A DNA stretch of 64,000 nt from Colius striatus (GCF_028858725.1 NC_084776.1:62001-126000), one strand, 5' to 3'; counted from the first letter of the stretch, positions 21,550 to 31,500 are shown. Notes: generated by a model not told the origin, from the sequence alone. Translations and numbers: made by a program.

Positions 21550-24485
21550 CACCACCAAAACCCCAATATTCTATCTTTTTGTCCAAACACCACCACAAAA
21601 ACACTACTTTTTTTTCCCTCAAATCACCTCCCCAATTTTCCCCTCAGAACTCCACCAAAATCCCACTTTTTCCCCCTTAAAACTCCACCAAACCCCAACA
21701 TTTCCCTTCAAAACTCACAAAAAGCTCACTTTTCCCCTCAAAACTACACCAAAGCCCAACTTTTTTGTCAGAACCCCACCAAAGCACCACTTTTCCCCTC
21801 AACACTCCACAAAAACCCATCTTCCCCTCAGAACCCCATCAAAAACCCACTTTTGCCCTCAAATATCCACCAACCCCCCACTTTTTCACTCCAAACTCCA
21901 CTAAAACCACACTTGTCATCTGAAAACACCAACAAAACTCCACTTTTCCCCTCAAAGCTCCCCCAAAATCCCACTGGTGCCTCAGAACCCCACCAATCTG
22001 CATCTTTTCCAACTCAGCAGAACTCCAACGCCCCTCTTTTCTCCTTAAAACTCTACAAAAAACCCTTTTTCTCCTCAGAATCCCACAAAAAACCCACTTT
22101 TGCCCTCAAAAATCCACCAAATCTCCACTTTTTCACTCCAAGGTCCACTAAAACCACACTTTTCCCCTCAACACTCCACCAAAACTCCACTTTTCATCTG
22201 AAAACTCCACCAAAACTGCATTTTTCATCTTAAAACCCCACCAAAACCCCACTTTTCCCCTTAAAACTCCACAAAAACTCATTTTCCTTTCAGTGGACCA
22301 CCAAACCCTCTCTTTTTTCCCTCAGAACCACAAGACACCCCGCTTTTGCCCCAAATATCCACCAAACCCACACTTTACCACTCCAAAGTCCACAAAATCC
22401 CACATTTGCCCTTAAAAATACACCAAACCCACACTTTTAATCTAAAAACCCCACCAAAACTCCACTTTTCCCCTCAAAGCTCCTCCAAAATCCCACTTGT
22501 TCCTCTTAAGTCCACCAAATCCCCACTTTTCTTCTCAAACCTCCGCTTTTCCACTTAAAACTCCACAAAAAAAATCCATTTTCCCCCTCAGAATCCCATC
22601 AAAAATCCACTTTCGCCCTCAAAAACCCATTGAACCTCCAATTTTCACTCCAAGCTCCACCAAAACCCCACTTTTTCCCTCAACACTCCACCAAAACTTC
22701 ACTTTCCCCCTCAAAGCTCCTCCTAATTCCCACTTGTTCCTCAGAAGTCCACAAATCCCCCACTTTTGCCCTCAAAACTCTGCCAAAACCCAGTTTTCCT
22801 CTCAAGACTACACCACAATCCCACTTTCTCCCCACAACACCATCAAAACCCAATTCTTTCCTCTCAGAATCTCACCAAAACCCCACTTTTGCCCTCAACA
22901 CTCCACCAGAACCTTACTTTTCCCCTTAAAACCCCAGAAAAACTCATTTTCACCTCAGATCCACACCAAAACCCTACTTTTACTCTCAAAAATTCATCAA
23001 ATCCCCACTTTTTCACTCCAAACTCCACTAAAACCCCTGTTCTTCTCAACACTCCACAAAACCCCCACTTTTTCACTCCAAACTCCAGTAAAACCCACTG
23101 TTCTTCTCAACACTCCACAAAAAAACCCACTTTTCATCTGAAAACTCCACCAAAACTCCACTTTTCCCCTCAGAACCCCATCAAAAACCCACTTTCGCCC
23201 TCAAAACCCCACTGAACCTCCACCTTTCCACTCCAGACTCCACCAAACCCCCACTTTTCCCCTCAGAACCCCACCAATCTCCACTGTTCCCCCTCACCAG
23301 ACAACCAATCCCACTCTTTTCTTCTTAAAACTCCACCAAAACCCATTTTTCCCCTCAGAACCACACCAAAAGCCTTTACCCTCAAAAATTCACCAAATCG
23401 CCACTTTTTCACTCCAAACTCCACTAAAACCCCTTTTCCCCTCAACACTCCACCAAAACCCCACTTTTCCCCTCAGAACCCCATCAAAAACCCACTTTCG
23501 CTCTGAAAACCCACTGAACCTCCACCTTTCCACTCCAGACTCCACCAAACCCCCACTTTTCCCCTCAGAACCCCACAAATCTCCACTTTTCCCCCTCACC
23601 AGACAACCAACCCCACTCTTTTCTCCTTAAAGCTCTACAAAAACCTTTATTCCCCTCAGAACCCCACAAAAAAACACTTTTCCCCTCAACACTCCACCAA
23701 ACCCCCACTTTTCCCCTCAGAACCCCACCAATCTCCACCTTTCCCCCTCAGCAGACAACCAACCCCACTCTTTTCTCCTTAAAGCTCTACAAAAACCTTT
23801 ATTCCCCTCAGAACCCCACAAAATCCCCACTTTTCCCCTCAACACTCCACCAAACCCCCACTTTTCCCCTCCAAGCTCCTCAAATTCCCACTTGTTCCTC
23901 AGAAATTCACAAAACCCCTCACTTTTCCTCTCAAAACTCCACTTTTCCCCTCAGAACCCCATTAAAAACCTACTTTGCCCTCAAAAACCCACTGAATCTC
24001 CACCTTTCCACTCCAGACTCCACCAAATCCCCACTTTTCCCCTCAGAACCCCACCAATCTCCACTGTTCCCCCTCAGCAGACCACCAACCCCACTCTTTT
24101 CTCCTTAAAGCTCTACAAAAACCTTTATTCCCCTCAGAACCACACCAAAAAAACACTTTTCCCCTCAACACTCCACCAAACCCCCACTTTCCCCCTCAAA
24201 ACTGCACCAAACCCCCACTTTTCCCCTCAAAACTCCAGTAAAACCCCCTGTTCTTCTCAACACTCCACCAAAACCCCACTTTTCCCCTCCAAGCTCCTCC
24301 AAATTCCCACTTGTTCCTCAGAAATTCACAAACCCCCCACTTTTCCTCTCAAAACTCCACTTTTCCCCTCAGAACCCCATCAAAACCCCACTTTCGCCCT
24401 CAAAACCCCACCGAACCTCCACTTTTCCACTGCAGACTCCGCCAAGCCCGCGCTTTTCCCCTCAGAACCCCGCCAGTCTCCAGTT
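21550..24485. repeat. 30-31-bp A/C/T-rich minisatellite, copy A
   Basis: The unit is about 30 bp, with CACTTTTCCCCTCAGAACCC and CCACCAAAAC as recurrent parts. The + strand is nearly free of G. Variants contain CCCTCAGAA, CCCTCAAAA or CACTCCAAA. It fills the interval where RECQL4 would be expected from the human order and where upstream lectin exons should lie. Short open frames here have roughly 10-residue periodicity and are not genes. The copy-B partner is about 70 bp longer. Confidence 0.9.
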
Positions 24486-24559
24486 CCCCCTCAGCAGACC
24501 GCGCCCCCACTATTCCCCCCCCCCCCCCCCCCCAACCTGCAGAGACGCCAGTGCAGGGC

Positions 24560-24804
24560 TGCCAACGCGCTGAGCCTCAGATCGAACTTCCCGCTGCCGC
24601 CGCCCTTCAGCCAATAAGAAGGGAGGAAGCGATGACAGACACGGCGCAGCCAATGGGCGGGCGAGGATGGCAGGCGGCACCTAGTAACGACGCCGGGCCC
24701 GCCTTCCGTGGTGAAACTCTCGCTCTGATTGGCGGAGGGGCGGTGCCGGGGTGTAGTGCGCATGCCTGGAAGCGCGGCCGTGAAGGATCCGGCGGGAGCG
24801 GAAG
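24560..24804 (+). promoter_or_regulatory. CpG promoter with CCAAT/GC/NRF1-like sites and first-exon donor, copy A
   Basis: A TATA-less, GC-rich stretch. CCAAT boxes lie at 24611-24615 and 24650-24654, an inverted one (ATTGG) at 24728-24732, GC boxes near 24655 and 24734, an NRF1-like TGCGCATGCC at 24757-24766 and an ETS-like GCGGAAG at 24799. A GTGAGC donor at 24805 would end a non-coding first exon. It lies 2.1 kb upstream of LRRC14 and probably served it. In human, LRRC14 and RECQL4 are transcribed head to head from such a region; no RECQL4 sequence is seen on the left side here. Confidence 0.7.
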
Positions 24805-26570
24805 GTGAGCTGAGGGGGGGCCCGGGGATTGGGGGGGTGAGGGCAGCTGAGGGGGACCCCGGGGATTGGGGGGGCGTGAGGGCAGCTGAGGGGGACCCCG
24901 GGGATTGGGGGGGCGTGAGGGCAGCTGAGGGGTCCCCGGGGACTGGGGGCGTGAGGGCAGCTGAGGGGGACCCCGGGGATTGAGCGGGCGTGAGGGTAGC
25001 TGAGGGGTCCTCGGGGATTGGGGGGGGCGTGAGGGCAGCTGAGGGGGACCCCGGGGATTGGGGGCGTGAGGGCAGCTGAGGGGGACCCCGGGGATTGGGG
25101 GGCGTGAGGGCAGCTGAGGAGTCCCCGGGGATTGGGGGGACGTGAGGGTAGCTGAGGGGTCCTCGGGGATTGGGGGGGTGAGGGCAGCTGAAGGGTCACC
25201 GGGGATTGGGGGGGGTGAGGGCAGCTGAGGGGTCACCGGGGATTGGGGGGCGTGAGGGCAGCTGAGGGGGACCCCGGGGATTGGGGGGGGTGAGGGCAGC
25301 TGAGGGGTCACCGGGGATTCGGGGGCGTGAGGGCAGCTGAGGGGTCCCCGGGGACTGGGGGGCGTGAGGGTAGCTGAGGGGGACCCCGGGGATTGGGGGG
25401 GGTGAGGGCAGCTGAGGGGGACCCCGGGGATTGTGGGGGTGAGGGCAGCTGAGGGGTCCCCGGGGATTGGGGGCGTGAGGGTAGCTGAGGGGGACCCCGG
25501 GGATTGGGGGGGGTGAGGGCAGCTGAGGGGTCACCGGGGATTGGGGGCGTGAGGGCAGCTGAGGGGTCCCCGGGGACTGGGGGGCGTGAGGGCAGCTGAG
25601 GGGGACCCCGGGGATTGGGGGGCGTGAGGGCAGCTGAGGGGGACCCCGGGGATTGGGGGGCGTGAGGGCAGCTGAGGAGTCCCCGGGGACTGGGGGGCGT
25701 GAGGGCAGCTGAGGGGGACCCCGGGGATTGGGGGGGGTGAGGGCAGCTGAGGAGTCCCCGGGGACTGGGGGGCGTGAGGGCAGCTGAGGGGGACCCTGGG
25801 GATTGGGGGGTGTGAGGGCAGCTGAGGAGTCCCCGGGGATTGGGGGGATGTGAGGGTAGCTGAGGGGTCACCGGGGATTCGGGGGCGTGAGGGCAGCTGA
25901 GGGGTCCCCGGGGACTGGGGGGCGTGAGGGTAGCTGAGGGGGACCCCGGGGATTGGGGGGGGTGAGGGCAGCTGAGGGGTCACCGGGGATTGGGGGCGTG
26001 AGGGCAGCTGAGGGGTCCCCGGGGACTGGGGGGCGTGAGGGCAGCTGAGGGGGACCCCGGGGATTGGGGGGCGTGAGGGCAGCTGAGGGGGACCCCGGGG
26101 ATTGGGGGGCGTGAGGGCAGCTGAGGAGTCCCCGGGGACTGGGGGGCGTGAGGGCAGCTGAGGGGGACCCCGGGGATTGGGGGGGGTGAGGGCAGCTGAG
26201 GAGTCCCCGGGGACTGGGGGGCGTGAGGGCAGCTGAGGGGGACCCCGGGGATTGGGGGGTGTGAGGGCAGCTGAGGAGTCCCCGGGGATTGGGGGGACGT
26301 GAGGGTAGCTGAGGGGTCCTCGGGGATTGGGGGGGTGAGGGCAGCTGAGGGGTCACCGGGGATTGGGGGGCGTGAGGGCAGCTGAGGGGGACCCCGGGGA
26401 TTGGGGGGGGGTGAGGGCAGCTGAGGGGTCACCGGGGATTGGGGGGCGTGAGGGCAGCTGAGGGGTCCCCGGGGACTGGGGGGCGTGAGGGCAGCTGAGG
26501 GGGACCCCGGGGATCGAGGGGGGGTGAGGGCAGCTGAGGGGGGTCGAGGGGTGTGAGGGCAGCACAGGGG
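24805..26570. repeat. 37-38-bp G-rich VNTR in the putative first intron, copy A
   Basis: About 45 units made of GGGGGACCCCGGGGATTGGG followed by GGGCGTGAGGGCAGCTGA, with variants in which GGGGGACCCC becomes GGGGTCACC or GGAGTCCCC. Every unit carries GTGAGG (a potential splice donor) and a CAGCTG E-box. Higher-order duplication is visible (25320-25870 resembles 25870-26430). It begins exactly at the donor of the preceding exon and is about 640 bp longer than in copy B. Pro/Leu/Ser-rich minus-strand open frames are artefacts of the repeat. Confidence 0.92.
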
Positions 26571-26629
26571 GGCCCAGGGAGGGAAGGGGGGTGTTGGAGA
26601 TCCTGCTGTAGGGTTCCTTTATGGGGTGC

Positions 26630-26945
26630 TGGGGGTACCCCTCATTAAGAGGGGTGGGTCATGGGTCCTGCCCTGGGGTTCCCTATTGATGGGGAGCTGG
26701 GTTAGGAGTGCTATAGGGTGCCGTATTAATGGGGGATAGGGTTAGGAGTGCTATGGGATGTCCTATTGAGAGAGGGCTGGGTTAGGGGTACCCTATTGAT
26801 GAGGTGCAGATCTAGGGGTGCTGTGGGGTGCCCTATTGATGGGGGCTGGATTAGAGGTGCTATAGGATGCCCTATAGATAGAGGGCTGGGTTAGGGGTGC
26901 TCTAAGATGCCCTATTGATGGGGGCTGGCTTAGGGGTGCCCTATT
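26630..26945. repeat. 40-bp minisatellite abutting LRRC14, copy A
   Basis: About seven units of roughly 40 bp with CCCTATTGATGGGGG, GCTGGGTTAGG and GGTGCTATAGG(G/A)TG. The last unit runs straight into the LRRC14 coding sequence (GCCCTATTGCTACGCGCCTA) without a recognisable pyrimidine-tract acceptor. Confidence 0.88.
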
Positions 26946-27466
26946 GCTACGCGCCTATTGCTGCGCGCCGCCCTCCGCTCGCCCTGCGCCCCCCTGCGCC
27001 TGCTCTGCCGCGACTTCCACGCCGAGGAGCTCTCCGTCTCCACCGTCGTCTCCCTGCTGGACTCCCTGGAGCCTGCCGCCGTCCGCAGAGTTGTTTTACG
27101 CTTCAACAACCTGGGGCTGGCGGGGCTGTGCGCAGTGCTGCCTCACCTCAGCCGCTTCCCCGCGCTGCGCAGCCTCAAGCTGCCCTACAGCAACGTGGAC
27201 GTGCGCCGCACGGCCCCCGGCACGGACGCCGGCATCCGCTGCTTGGCCGCTCACCTCCGGGCCCTGCCTGCCCTCAAGGAACTCGATTTGTACTCCTCCA
27301 GGCTTTCTGGGAGACTCAGGCAGCTCCTGGGGTAAGCTGCCCGCTGGGGGAGGGACCCCAAAACCTTCACACGCTGCAGCGGGAGCTGTGCCGGCTGCTG
27401 GCGAGCGCGGGTAGAGCAGACGCCGTGTGGGCGACCAGCCTCCAGCGCTACGGAGCCATCGACTAG
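26946..27466 (+). pseudogene. LRRC14: LRRC14, partial: central segment fused to C-terminus with a frameshift, copy A
   Basis: LRRC14 is a PRAME-like leucine-rich-repeat protein of about 490 residues, reported to restrain NF-kappaB signalling through IKK-beta and to act as a cullin-2 substrate adaptor. From about 26949 one frame reads LLLRAALRSP, LLCRDFHAEEL, VLRFNNLGLAGLCAVLPHLS and LDLYSSRLSGRLRQLL, matching the middle of LRRC14, and stops in TAA at 27333-27335. From about 27360 another frame reads LHTLQRELCRLLASAGRADA, VWATSLQRY and TAG, matching the extreme C-terminus. Roughly 150 residues of LRR sequence between them and roughly 195 N-terminal residues are missing. The interval is too short for an intron, and homology extends upstream of the CTGCAG at 27373-27378, so I read an internal deletion with frameshift, or an assembly collapse. 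Confidence 0.8.
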
Positions 27467-27555
27467 TTCAGCTTGTAGCATCCCCCCCCCAGGGAAGCTT
27501 CACCTCGGGGCGCTGTGCCGGGCTCTGGGCTGTGCCACTCGGTTATGGTGAGTTC

Positions 27556-27561
27556 ATTAAA
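27556..27561 (+). terminator. Poly(A) signal ATTAAA for LRRC14, copy A
   Basis: ATTAAA lies 90 bp after the LRRC14 stop codon, in TTCATTAAAGCC. Confidence 0.6.
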
Positions 27562-27712
27562 GCCAACCCCACCTTGCCCGATTAACCCAAGTCCTCCTGG
27601 GATGCTTGGCAGGAGGAAGTGGCAGAGCTCAGCGGAGGGGATGGAGCTCTTCTGCTTTTAATGGACCAAGGAGAGAGCTGGCTGCTGTTCTGGCACACAG
27701 GGCACTGACCAG

Positions 27713-28085
27713 AGAATCATTACAGATGGAAAAGCCCTTTGAGCTGCTGGAGTCCAACCCTGACCCCACAGTGCCACAGCCACCACTGAGCCACGGCCCT
27801 CAAGCACCTCAGCCCCACGGCTCTGGGACCCCTCCAGGGCTGGGCACTCCCCCAGCTCCCTGGGCAGCCTGGCACAGGGGCTGACACCCCTCTCAGGGAA
27901 ACAGTTCTGCCTCAGCTCCAGCCTCAACCTCCCCTGGGGCACCCTGAGCCCCTTTCCTCTTGGCCTGTAGCTTTTAACTTGGCAGCAGAGACCGACCCTC
28001 TCAGCCACAGCCAGGGAGTCAGAGTGATCAGATCTCCTCTGAGCCTCGTTCTCTGCAGACTGAACCTTTGCCTCAGGTACCCTCA
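27713..28085 (-). mobile_element. CR1 LINE 3' fragment, copy A (second)
   Basis: Begins AGAATCATTACAGATGGAAA on the + strand and follows the CR1 3' region in reverse complement (GAGCTGCTGGAGTCCAACCC, GGGCAGCCTGGCACAGGGGC, CTCAACCTCCCCTGGGG, GCAGAGACCGACCC, then the CTCCTCTGAGCCTC block). It is longer at its 5' side than the CR1 at 21233 and about 85-90% similar to it over the shared part by eye. Its 5' end is uncertain. Confidence 0.88.
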
Positions 28086-28094
28086 TTTAGCCCA

Positions 28095-28640
28095 GAGCTT
28101 CCCAGTGCATCTTCTCCTCTCCCTGCAGCCCCTCAGTGTCCCTGTGGCAGTGAGTGAGGGGGCCCAGCACTGAGCACAGCCCTGGAGCTGCAGCCCCTCA
28201 GTGTCCCTGTGGCAGTGAGTGAGGGGCCCAGCACTGACACAGCCCTGGAGCTGCAGCCTCCCCAGGGCCCAGCACAGGGGACAATCCCTGCCCTGGGGCT
28301 GCTGCCACCCCACTGCTGAGCCCAGCCAGGCTGCCACTGGCCTTCTTGCCCCCTTGGGCACTCTGCTGGCTCCTTGCCCTCGGGCAACCTCAGCCCATGG
28401 CCACATCCCTCTGAAGAACCTCCCTTCCCTCTACACACCAGCCAACGTCACCACAGTGGCACCCACAGTGTGGCAGCAACACTGTCAGCGTGGCAGCACC
28501 CATGGGGACACCCACACTGTGGCAGTAGCACTGTGTGTCACCCACCACAGCTGCACCAACCTCACCATAGCAGCACCAACCTCTCCACAGCTGCACCCAC
28601 ACCACTGCAGTGGCACCCATCACCTCTAGGCTCATTTCAA
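28095..28640. repeat. Short tandem duplications between LRRC14 and C8orf82, copy A
   Basis: Two copies of a roughly 65-bp unit (CTGCAGCCCCTCAGTGTCCC, GTGAGTGAGG, GGCCCAGCACTGA, GCCCTGGAG) at about 28121-28260, which may be CR1-derived, then a unique stretch, then imperfect CACAGTGGCACCCACA / GTGGCAGCA repeats at about 28450-28625. No gene is seen; it is probably the 3' intergenic spacer between convergent genes. Confidence 0.65.
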
Positions 28641-28652
28641 TTGCCAGAGACC

Positions 28653-28658
28653 TTTAAT
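28653..28658 (-). terminator. Poly(A) signal ATTAAA for C8orf82
   Basis: TTTAAT on the + strand gives ATTAAA on the minus strand, about 160 bp downstream of the C8orf82 stop codon. The end of the window cuts copy B at the equivalent point. Confidence 0.6.
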
Positions 28659-28819
28659 AGCACAGTGGGGGGACCCACACACAACACCCACATCCCTGAC
28701 ACCGGCACAGGTGCTGTGGCACCACAGCACCAGCCACACGGTGTGGCTGAGCACCAGCTCTGCCTCCTCCTCCTCCTCGCCCGGGGCCATGCAATGCCCC
28801 TTCCCACCCCCTCCAAGCC

Positions 28820-29325
28820 TCACCCCCGCCCCGCGGCCCCGCCGCTCTCCGCCTCCCCCGCCCCTTCCCCTCCCCGCAGCAGCTCCACCAGCTCCCCCGT
28901 GAGCCGATACCTCTTCCCCTCCCACCAAAAGTGAGTCGGGGGCTGCTCCGGCCCCTGCTCGTACTCCAAGCGGGACCCCCACTCCAGAGCCAGCGCCGAG
29001 CGCACCGGCCCCGCGCCCCCCGCCCGGCCCGGCGCCGGGTGGTACAAGCGCCCGTTCTCCGGCAGCATCACCAGCGCCTCGGGCCGGAGCGGCACGGCCA
29101 GCCGCTCCCCGCCGCCGCAGAACGACAGCACGGCGCGGCGGGAGGAGGAGGAGGCTGAGGAGGAGGCGTCCGGGGGCAGGAGGGGGGTGAAGACGATGGG
29201 TCTGTGCTCGCAGCGCAGGAGGTTGCGCTCCGCGCCGCAGCGGGACACGAACGGGAATTCGCGCTCGTAGCGGCCGCTGCGGTTCGGCTCCAGCCGCGTG
29301 AAGAAGAACGTGAGGAAGGTCACAT
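28820..29325 (-). CDS. C8orf82: C8orf82 (UPF0598 family) last exon
   Basis: The exon starts after CCCGGCAG and reads, after completing an Asp codon, VTFLTFFFTRLEPNRSGRYE, then FPFVSRCGAERNLLRCEHRP, IVFTPLLPPD, LSFCGGGERLAVP, NGRLYHPAPGRAGG and VRSALALEWGSRLEYE, down to LTGELVELLRG and a TGA at 28820-28822. The F-TRL-PNRSGRYE, CG-ERN-LRCE-RP and NGRLYHPAPERAGG-type blocks are hallmarks of this small, uncharacterised vertebrate family (about 215 residues in human). The alanine/serine insert after LLPPD and the Gly-rich C-terminal tail are GC-driven extensions compared with human. The gene is convergent with LRRC14, the same relative order as in human. Confidence 0.9.
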
Positions 29326-29399
29326 CTGCCGGGATGGACCCTCATTAACCCGCGCCTCTCCTTAATTAACAGCCCCCCCTTTTAATTAAGCCGCATCGC

Positions 29400-30040
29400 C
29401 GCTCGTGGTTAGCCCGCTGGGAACGGCCTCTGCGGGGCTGCGAAGGGAGGGTGAGGAAGAAGAGGAGGAGGAAGGCAACGTCTGCTGGGATAAACCATCA
29501 TTAACCCCTTCCCACAATTAACCTCCAGCGCTCCTAATTAACCTAACCCTCCTAATTAACCTCCAGCCCCCCCTAACTAACCCTCAGTCCCCCCATGATT
29601 AACCCACTTGGAACTGCTGCAGTGCTGCTAAGGGAGGGTGAGGAAGAAGAAGATGAGGAAGGCAACGTCTGCTGGGATAAACCATCATTAACCCCTTCCC
29701 ACAATTAACTCCGTGTGCTCCTAATTAACCTCCAACCCTCCTAATTAACCTCCAACCCTCAGTCCTCTCATGATTAAACCTGCTCAGAACAACCACTGCT
29801 AAGGGAGTGAGGAAGAGGAAGGTGATACCTGCCAGGATGAACCCTAAGTAACCCCACTAATTAACCCCTAAACCTCCTAATTAACTTCCACCCTCCTAAT
29901 TAACCCCCAACTCTCCATAATTAACCCCAACCCTCCTAACTAACCCCCAATTCTCCATAATGAACCCTCCCATAGAGGCTGCCAGGGTTCAGCTCCAGGT
30001 GAGTGAGGAAGGCAACGTTAATTAATCTCACACCCTCGTT
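29400..30040. repeat. Decayed tandem copies of the C8orf82 exon-intron junction, in its intron
   Basis: About four degenerate units at roughly 29430-29510, 29610-29700, 29790-29850 and 29970-30035, each containing GTGAGGAAG, GAGGAAGGCAACGTCTGCTG (or a relative) and CATCATTAACCCC. The real junction at 29290-29350 reads GTGAGGAAGGTCACATCTGC followed by CCTCATTAACC. The units are linked by AT-rich spacers with repeated CCTCCTAATTAACC. Confidence 0.8.
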
Positions 30041-30379
30041 AATTAACCCTCCCCTAATTAACACCGGAGAAAGGGGGGTGTTCCTTAATGGGAAAGCGAT
30101 TTGAAGGGGCTGAGGGAGGTTTGGGGGGGAGGGGAGTAGGGATCAGTGTTACCAAGTGCCTGGGAGCAATTAAGGGCAGGAAGTGGTTAATTAAGGTGGT
30201 GATTAATATGCAAATTAGGTTGAGAGGAGGATGTTTTGGCACCTACGAAGGCGATGAAGGGGATGAGAGTATCTTCTCCCCACCCCACAGCCCCCCCCAA
30301 TACAGATGAGACCCCAAATAAAGATGAGTCTCTAATTAAAGACCATAATTAAGGCTAAAACGCTACTGAATGGTGATGG
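30041..30379. other. C8orf82 intron, non-repetitive part
   Basis: Mixed-composition sequence with TTAATTAA motifs and no open frame, exon or element that I recognise. Confidence 0.5.
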
Positions 30380-30960
30380 GGAGGAGGGATTTTGGGGTGA
30401 TTTGGTTTTTTGGAGGGGTTCTGAGGAGATTTGGGGGGGTTGGGGGGATTTTGATTGTTTTTGGAGAGAGTTGGAGGGGATTTGGGGTTTTTTGGGGGGG
30501 ATTTGGGGGCTTTGGGGATTTTTGGGGGATTTATTTTGGGGGGACTGGAGAGGATTTGGGGGTTTCTGTGGGGCTTTTGTGTTTTTTGGGGTGATTTGAG
30601 GGGATTTGGAGACTTTGGGGATTGTTTGGGGGGATATTTTGGGGGGTTTGGGTGGATTTTGACATTTTTGGGGGGGTTGGAGAGAATTTGGGGGCTTTTT
30701 GGTGGGGATTTGGGAGGTTTTGGGATGCTCTGGGGGGATTTGAGGGGGATTGTTGGGATTTGGGGGCTTTTGAGGTCGGGGGGAGTTGGGGTTTGGTTTT
30801 TTGGGGGGATTTGGGAGGCTTATTTGTGGGGGTTTTAGGGTGGGATTTGGGTCTTTGGAAGGGGTCAGAGAGGATCTGGGGGATAATTTTGCGGGGATTT
30901 TGGTTTTGGGGGGCATTTTGAGGCATCATTTTTGAGGGGGAGGATTTGGGGGGGTTTTGG
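30380..30960. repeat. G/T-rich simple array in the C8orf82 intron
   Basis: Irregular 20-30-bp units of GGGGGATTTGGGGG / TTTTGGGG type. The + strand has dozens of G4-G6 runs separated by T-rich spacers, hence strong G-quadruplex potential on the strand opposite to C8orf82 transcription. It ends about 15 bp from the donor of the next C8orf82 exon. Confidence 0.85.
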
Positions 30961-30974
30961 GGGGATCCCAGTAC

Positions 30975-31023
30975 CTTTGAAGCAAGTGATGAAGTTCTTC
31001 ACTTTGGTGTCATCCAGGAAAAG
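30975..31023 (-). CDS. C8orf82: C8orf82 (UPF0598) internal exon
   Basis: A 49-nt exon on the minus strand: acceptor TTTTTTTCTGCAG, sixteen codons LFLDDTKVKNFITCFK plus G, then donor GTACTG at 30974. It matches the family segment LFLDDSK-KNFITCFKD, and its trailing G joins AT of the next exon to give Asp in the correct phase. The first exon (N-terminus and the EYFYYVD-type segment) should lie at higher coordinates but is not found before the array at 33 kb. The gene is therefore incomplete here, either because exon 1 is lost or because it is unassembled in the GC-rich repeats. Confidence 0.88.
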
Positions 31024-31079
31024 CTGCAGAAAAAAAGGGGAAAAGCCTCAAAATCCCAAAGCAGGTGCAAGGGCCAAAT

Positions 31080-31500
31080 GGGATCTGGCTGGGATCCATC
31101 CAGGGGCCATCCAGGCTCTGCCCTGGGTCCATTTACAGTCTTTTTATGGGGGTTTTGTCCAGGATCCATTTTGTCTCTGGGCTGGGATCCATCCAGGTTG
31201 TGTCCTGGGTCCATTTAGGGTCTTCTTGCAGGGGTTTTGTCCAGGATCTGTTTTGTCTCTGGGCTGGGATCCATCCAGGCTGTATCCTGGGTCTATTCAG
31301 AGCCTTTTGGGGAGGGGGAGGTTGCCTGGGATCCATTTGGGATCCATCCAGCCTCTGCTCTGGGTCCATTTAGGTCTTTTTGGGGGAGACTGTCCGGTAT
31401 CTGTTTGGGTTCTGTGCTGGGATCTGGTTGGGATCCATCCGGCATCCATCCAGCCTCTATCCTGGGTCCGTTGAGGTCTTTTTTTTTGGGGGATTCTGCC
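31080..31500. repeat. 80-95-bp tandem repeat upstream of the C8orf82 internal exon
   Basis: Four to five imperfect units containing GCTGGGATCCATCCAGG, CCTGGGTCCATTTAGG and GTTTTGTCCAGGAT. Starts of the first units are near 31089, 31181 and 31262. Confidence 0.82.

Noticed and set aside
20550-24800. Remaining GPT, MFSD3 or RECQL4 exons
   Set aside because: No matching peptide in any frame between the last GPT exon and the promoter.
24805-26570. CRISPR-like array (regular ~38-bp repeats)
   Set aside because: There are no unique spacers: units are contiguous and variants are shared. The context is vertebrate.
26640-26945. Interstitial telomere repeats (GGTTAGGGG motifs)
   Set aside because: The motif occurs once per 40-bp unit and not as tandem TTAGGG; coincidental.
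27333-27378. A 46-bp intron in LRRC14 (GTAAGC ... CTGCAG)
   Set aside because: Too short, and homology to the C-terminal LRRC14 segment extends upstream of the supposed acceptor; it would also not restore the missing LRR region.
28374-28934. A 186-residue + strand Pro/His/Thr-rich frame
   Set aside because: It covers the intergenic repeats and the antisense of the C8orf82 3' UTR and last exon; no domain or splice support.
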